Both the position numbers and the translations under genes were made by a program. DNA of 64,000 nucleotides from Sedimentitalea todarodis (GTDB lineage: Bacteria > Pseudomonadota > Alphaproteobacteria > Rhodobacterales > Rhodobacteraceae), in NCBI RefSeq assembly GCF_032595355.1, contig NZ_JASMWN010000015.1, positions 62,001 through 126,000 on the forward strand, given 5' to 3'. Below are positions 61,406 to 64,000 of the stretch, piece after piece. Position 1 is the stretch's first letter. Each line of letters opens with the position of its first letter. The notes beneath the pieces are model-generated. The model worked only from the letters and a program-made list of their open reading frames with translations, was not told where the DNA came from and ran no database searches.

Positions 61406-61421
61406 GCAACACATCGTGTTC

Positions 61422-61444
61422 GGGGGCGGGCCTGCCCGGCCCCC
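61422..61444 (+). terminator. G/C-rich hairpin before the permease gene
   Basis: GGGGGCGGGC pairs with GCCCGGCCCCC with a one-base bulge and a 2-nt gap; there is no T-run. With the fold-back repeat it fills the 172-bp gap between the binding-protein and permease genes and probably sets their expression ratio. Confidence 0.5.
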
Positions 61445-61474
61445 GGCCGCCGCAAACGCTCTAATAGGTGCATC

Positions 61475-62368
61475 ATGACCCGCCGCCGCTTGCCCGAGTG
61501 GTTTGTCCTTCTGTTGCCTGCGATCATCGTGATTGCCGCAGTTGTGCTCATCCCCCTCATCTTTTCGCTCTATTCGAGCTTTACGCCCTACAAGCTGACG
61601 CGGCCCTCAACGCTGTGGAAATGGGTCGGAACCTACAACTACGAAAAGATCCTGACAGATGCGAAGTTCTGGGCAGCCTTCGGACGCACGGTGCTGTTCC
61701 TGACCATCGTTCTGAACGTGGAGCTGCTGTTCGGGCTTGGCATCGCGCTCTTGATGAACAGGGTGACATGGGGTCAGCGCACCTTGCGGACGATCCTGAT
61801 GTTCCCGATGATGTTCTCGCCGATCCTCGTGGGCTTTCAGTTCAAGTTCATATTCAACGACAATATCGGGTTGGTGAACAACGTGCTGCAGTCGCTGGGA
61901 TTTGACGTCGCGCTGCCATGGCTGGTTGTCGGAAAGCTGGCCATGTTCTCGATCATGTTCGCCGAGATCTGGATGAGCACCTCCGTCTTCGCGATCCTGA
62001 TCCTCGCAGGGCTCTTTGCCATGCCACGCGATCCGCTCGAGGCGGCCAAGGTCGATGGGTGCACCCCGTGGCAGACATTCCGCCACATCACCCTACCCTT
62101 TCTGATGCCTTTCATCTACATCGCCATGACCATCCGCAGCCTCGATGTGGCGCGGGCCTATGACATCGTGCAAATCATGACAGGGGGTGGCCCCGCACGT
62201 CGCACAGAGCTGTTGTGGACCCTGATGAGCCGCACCGGCTATGTCGACGCCCGCATGGGGCTGGCCAATGCGATGGGCTATGTCTCGATCATCCTTTCCA
62301 TCCTCTTCACCATCTATTTCTTCCGCAAACTCAGCGCCGCACGCGCCGAAATCGGAATGGCGGGATAG
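61475..62368 (+). CDS. Sugar ABC transporter permease, MalF-like
   Basis: 297 aa, six membrane helices. The EAA coupling loop is in DPLEAAKVDGCTPWQTFRHI, typical of carbohydrate permeases (CUT1). It pairs with the following permease. The ATG is 18 bases into a weakly purine-rich leader; no strong ribosome binding site. Confidence 0.93.
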   Translation: MTRRRLPEWFVLLLPAIIVIAAVVLIPLIFSLYSSFTPYKLTRPSTLWKWVGTYNYEKILTDAKFWAAFGRTVLFLTIVLNVELLFGLGIALLMNRVTWGQRTLRTILMFPMMFSPILVGFQFKFIFNDNIGLVNNVLQSLGFDVALPWLVVGKLAMFSIMFAEIWMSTSVFAILILAGLFAMPRDPLEAAKVDGCTPWQTFRHITLPFLMPFIYIAMTIRSLDVARAYDIVQIMTGGGPARRTELLWTLMSRTGYVDARMGLANAMGYVSIILSILFTIYFFRKLSAARAEIGMAG

Positions 62369-62372
62369 TCAA

Positions 62373-63236
62373 ATGGACCACAACCTCACCCACCGGAATC
62401 GCAAGCGCGCCCTGAAAACGCTTCATTTCATCGTGCTCTTCCTGACCATGTCGATCATCTGCATTCCAGGCCTCTGGATCGTGCTGAATTCGTTCCGTCC
62501 CACGGTCGAGATCATGGCCAAACCGCCGGTGTGGAATCCGTCGTTCACCCTAGAACACTACCGCGCCATGTTTGGCGGTGCCGGTGAGGGCGGCGTTCCG
62601 GTCTTCTCGTATTTTCGCAACTCTCTTATCGTCTCGGTGACGTCGACCCTCATCGCCATACTGATCGGCATGTCCGGCGGCTATGCCTTTGCCCGTTATC
62701 GGTTCAAGGGAAAGTCAGGCTATTTTGTCGGCTTGATGCTGTTTCGCGCGGTGCCGGGTGTCGCACTTTCTCTACCCTTGTTCATCGTCTTTGCCCGCTT
62801 GGGCATCATCGACACGCATTTCGGTCTGATATTGGCGTATGTGGCGATGAACGTGCCGTTCACCATCTGGCTCACTGACGGCTTCTTTCGCCAGATCCCC
62901 AAGGAACTGCACGAAGCTGCCGAGATCGACGGCTGCACCCGGTGGCAAGCCTTCTGGCGGGTTGAATTTCCGGTGGCGCGATCGGGTGTTGCCTCGGCTG
63001 CGATTTTCGCCTTCCTCACCTCCTGGAACGAATTTGCACTGGCCTCGCAGTTGACCCGATCCGTTGGCTCAAAAACCATGCCCGTGGGCCTGTTGGACTT
63101 TACGGCAGAGTTCACCATCAACTGGGGCGGCATGTGCGCGCTGGCAGTCCTGATGATCGTGCCGGCCTTGATCCTTACCTTCATCGTACAAAAGCACCTG
63201 ATTGCCGGCCTCACGTTCGGCGGCGTCAAAGGATAA
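62373..63236 (+). CDS. Sugar ABC transporter permease, MalG-like
   Basis: 287 aa, six helices; EAA loop ELHEAAEIDGCTRWQAFWRV, and the C-terminal HLIAGLTFGGVKG ending is usual for MalG/UgpE-type subunits. The ATG at 62373 comes 4 bases after the preceding stop. The frame extends upstream inside the other permease gene but that part is not protein-like. Confidence 0.93.
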   Translation: MDHNLTHRNRKRALKTLHFIVLFLTMSIICIPGLWIVLNSFRPTVEIMAKPPVWNPSFTLEHYRAMFGGAGEGGVPVFSYFRNSLIVSVTSTLIAILIGMSGGYAFARYRFKGKSGYFVGLMLFRAVPGVALSLPLFIVFARLGIIDTHFGLILAYVAMNVPFTIWLTDGFFRQIPKELHEAAEIDGCTRWQAFWRVEFPVARSGVASAAIFAFLTSWNEFALASQLTRSVGSKTMPVGLLDFTAEFTINWGGMCALAVLMIVPALILTFIVQKHLIAGLTFGGVKG

Positions 63237-63240
63237 AGAC

Positions 63241-64000
63241 ATGACCGAAGTATGCCTTTCAAACGTCGTCAAGGATTACGGCAAGTTTCGCGCAGTGCAC
63301 GGAATTGATCTGAGTATTCAGGATGGTGAATTCGTCGTGCTGGTCGGCCCCTCAGGCTGTGGAAAATCCACCACGCTTCGCATGATCGCTGGCCTGGAAG
63401 ATATCTCGGGCGGCGAGATCACCATCGGTGGCCGTGTCGTCAACGATCTGCCGCCGCGCGAGCGGAACATCTCGATGGTCTTCCAGAACTACGCGCTCTA
63501 TCCGCATATGACTGTGCGCGAAAACCTCGGGTTTTCCCTGAAGATCGCCAAGGCCGACGCGGCAAGGATCGGCGCGGCGGTCAAGGAAGCCGCCGAAATT
63601 CTGGGCCTGAATGAACTGATGGACCGAAAGCCCTCCGAACTCTCAGGTGGGCAGCGGCAACGCGTCGCGATGGGCCGTGCCATCGTGCGCCATCCTGATG
63701 TCTTCCTCTTTGACGAGCCACTCTCGAACCTTGACGCCAAGCTGCGCACCCAGATGAGAGTTGAGATTAAGAAACTCCATCAACGCGTTGGAAACACCAT
63801 TATTTACGTGACCCACGATCAGGTCGAAGCGATGACGCTGGCCGACCGGATCGTGCTGATGCGGGATGGGCATATCGTGCAGGTCGGCACGCCGCTGGAC
63901 CTCTTCAATGCGCCTGTCAGCACGTTTGTTGCAACCTTCATCGGTTCACCCCCCATGAACCTGATCGACGGCCGCGTCACGGATGCCGATACGATCAGCC
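63241..64000 (+). CDS. Sugar ABC transporter ATPase, UgpC/MalK-like (3' end outside window)
   Basis: The frame opens with ATG at 63241, 4 bases after the permease stop, and is still open at the window end (253 codons seen of about 350). Walker A is GPSGCGKSTTLRM, the signature LSGGQRQRVAMGRAI, Walker B VFLFDEPLSNLD, and the switch His is in VTHDQVEAM. After the ATPase domain the regulatory TOBE domain begins (FIGSPPMNLIDG). It energises the two permeases. Confidence 0.95.
   Translation, partial: MTEVCLSNVVKDYGKFRAVHGIDLSIQDGEFVVLVGPSGCGKSTTLRMIAGLEDISGGEITIGGRVVNDLPPRERNISMVFQNYALYPHMTVRENLGFSLKIAKADAARIGAAVKEAAEILGLNELMDRKPSELSGGQRQRVAMGRAIVRHPDVFLFDEPLSNLDAKLRTQMRVEIKKLHQRVGNTIIYVTHDQVEAMTLADRIVLMRDGHIVQVGTPLDLFNAPVSTFVATFIGSPPMNLIDGRVTDADTIS

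Noticed and set aside
1..64000. CRISPR arrays, tRNA, rRNA, prophage and replication origins
   Set aside because: No regularly spaced repeats, cloverleaf-like genes, structural phage genes or origin features were seen by reading; a tRNAscan or covariance search was not possible here.

Overview
The window looks like a chromosomal segment of a denitrifying alphaproteobacterium, most likely Rhodobacterales (Roseobacter/Paracoccus-like). Reasons are a high apparent G+C content, the Paracoccus-type order nosC-R-Z-D-F-Y-L-X, an H2S-oxidation operon with a BLH-SQR fusion, and many binding-protein transporters with small catabolic operons. No rRNA, tRNA or CRISPR was seen. Taxonomy is inferred from gene content only.

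Layout. 1-3169: end of an unknown gene, then a 933-aa unknown protein. 3236-10674: an SDR, then a minus-strand sulfur operon (DUF2892, two YeeE/YedE halves, MBL hydrolase, BLH-SQR fusion, SulP permease) with a Crp/Fnr regulator behind it and a palindromic operator in front. 10786-14807: homoprotocatechuate meta-cleavage genes (hpaE, hpaD, hpaG-like) divergent from hpaR. 14804-23242: aldehyde dehydrogenase and UPF0261 protein, divergent from IclR, class III aminotransferase and a TctCBA transporter. 23243-28872: DUF488 remnant, 5-FCL, NsrR-like Rrf2 regulator, UspA, and a BCCT transporter paired with an unusual double-domain binding lipoprotein. 29493-38966: LysR, two overlapping FAD oxidoreductases, an SDR and a dipeptide-type ABC transporter with a fused double ATPase. 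39173-48618: SH3 protein and the complete nosCRZDFYLX cluster. 49195-54775: GST, CpdB-like nucleotidase, glyoxalase, and a two-subunit gluconate-dehydrogenase-like flavoenzyme. 55131-57420: three damaged insertion sequences (IS3, IS5 and IS30 families) joined end to end beside a broken gene. 57694-64000: RHH protein, then an IclR-controlled lactonase-type amidohydrolase divergent from a sugar ABC transporter whose ATPase runs off the window.

How the genes work together. The sulfur operon would import, oxidise and detoxify reduced sulfur. The nos cluster makes and matures N2O reductase. Most other blocks are transporter plus oxidoreductase plus regulator modules for organic substrates (aromatic acid, amino acid or amine, peptide or opine-like, betaine, sugar acid).

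Signals beyond ordinary genes. (1) Two related, exactly 41-bp insertions sit directly before the codons of both catalytic Asp residues of the IS5-family transposase; one copy is two perfect tandem hairpins. (2) An 88-bp fold-back repeat occurs in two transporter operons. (3) Strong hairpins follow all three binding-protein genes that precede permease genes. (4) A GTGAC-N3-GTCAC operator lies about 40 bp upstream of the predicted sulfur-operon start. (5) A secondary betaine-type carrier is paired with a two-domain, doubly anchored binding lipoprotein and no ABC permease.
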